From Dyadobacter fermentans (lineage in GTDB: Bacteria > Bacteroidota > Bacteroidia > Cytophagales > Spirosomataceae): a stretch of 64,000 nt of DNA. The notes beneath the pieces were generated by a model that did no database searches, had not been told where the DNA came from, and saw only the letters and a list, made by a program, of their open reading frames with translations. This document shows positions 63,770 through 64,000 of the stretch, one piece after another. Every line of letters starts with the position of its first letter. Within the stretch, counting starts at the first letter, position 1. The DNA lies in assembly GCF_019924045.1 (NCBI RefSeq), contig NZ_JAHXBN010000010.1, forward strand, positions 496,001-560,000. Direction: 5' to 3'. Made by a program: the position numbers and the translations under genes.

Positions 63770-64000
63770 ATGTTACAACTAGGACTATTAATTACCAACC
63801 GGCACCGCTTATTGAGCGTAGCAGCGATCCTCGACGTATTCGAATCGGTGAACAGCTTCTATGAGCGGGCAAACCAGCCGCATTTTTTTAACATCACGCT
63901 GTTCTCACCGGACGCAGAACCGGGAAAGTTTTACGGAGCTTATCCTATGCAATCGATTCATGAGTTCACCAAGCAGGATCTCATACTGGTACCCGCATTC
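63770..64000 (+). CDS. GlxA/DJ-1-type AraC-family regulator, N-terminal part (runs off the window)
   Basis: The first 77 residues are visible: MLQLGLLITNRHRLLSVAAI, then DVFESVNSFYERANQP and FFNITLFSPDAEP. This is the start of the DJ-1/PfpI-like sensor domain of GlxA-type regulators, which normally continue to about 320 residues with a C-terminal AraC HTH. The end is outside the window, so the DNA-binding domain is assumed from family knowledge. Likely controls the divergent DUF1579 gene or its own downstream neighbours. Confidence 0.75.
   Translation, partial: MLQLGLLITNRHRLLSVAAILDVFESVNSFYERANQPHFFNITLFSPDAEPGKFYGAYPMQSIHEFTKQDLILVPAF

Overview
The window reads as chromosomal DNA of a gliding-lineage Bacteroidota, most likely Cytophagales (Spirosomaceae, Dyadobacter-like). 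The placement is inferred from gene content and order: ruvA-sprA-gcvH synteny, GldF, two TonB-dependent receptors including a SusC/SusD pair, DUF4199 proteins, YkvA, and promoters of the Bacteroidota TTG-N17-21-TAnnTTTG type. Coding density is high and the DNA is moderately GC-rich, except for a clearly AT-richer island at about 26.0-29.3 kb. No rRNA, tRNA, CRISPR array or complete insertion sequence was seen.

Layout. 1-5.5 kb: a truncated periplasmic-propeller regulator, a porin and a TonB-dependent receptor. 5.6-22.5 kb: housekeeping and cell-surface genes (mdh, ykvA-like, tatA, gatA, an MltD-like lytic transglycosylase with two LysM domains, ruvA, the giant type IX secretion translocon gene sprA, gcvH, a dihydroorotase-like gene that has lost its metal ligands, two DUF4199 genes, gldF without gldG). 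22.7-26.0 kb: an ECF sigma/anti-sigma pair and a Tat-exported FAD oxidoreductase. 26.0-31.3 kb: a defence and toxin-antitoxin island with a RloC/PrrC-like ATPase carrying a candidate anticodon-nuclease triad, a DUF6602-like PD-(D/E)XK partner, a lone MNT-type nucleotidyltransferase, an XRE regulator and a HigBA module. 31.4-44.5 kb: a minus-strand carbohydrate locus (lipoprotein oxidoreductase, nagB, nagA, a NagP-like permease, two Tat-exported Gfo/Idh/MocA oxidoreductases, a propeller protein, a ceramidase-like hydrolase, a Tat-exported DegT aminotransferase and a LacI-family regulator). 44.7-61.1 kb: two fatty-acid-hydroxylase/sterol-desaturase-type membrane oxygenases, SusC/SusD, two sulfatases with a second HigBA module between them, and a TPR-histidine kinase/NarL regulator pair. 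61-64 kb: DUF4932-like, a DUF1016 remnant, DUF1579 and the start of a GlxA-type regulator.

The 31-55 kb region looks like a locus for capturing a sulfated amino-sugar glycan: SusC/D import it, the sulfatases desulfate it, exported redox and transamination enzymes modify it in the periplasm, the permease imports the product, and NagA/NagB feed it into glycolysis. This is inference from family membership and neighbourhood.

The most notable signals are: (1) the RloC-like plus DUF6602 pair; (2) a pair of about 93-nt leader elements upstream of a sulfatase and of a membrane-oxygenase operon, with the same fold, non-homologous but compensating stems and an identical 15-nt core, both behind the same long promoter-proximal motif that also precedes susC; (3) the exported aminotransferase/oxidoreductase cluster; (4) the pseudo-dihydroorotase.
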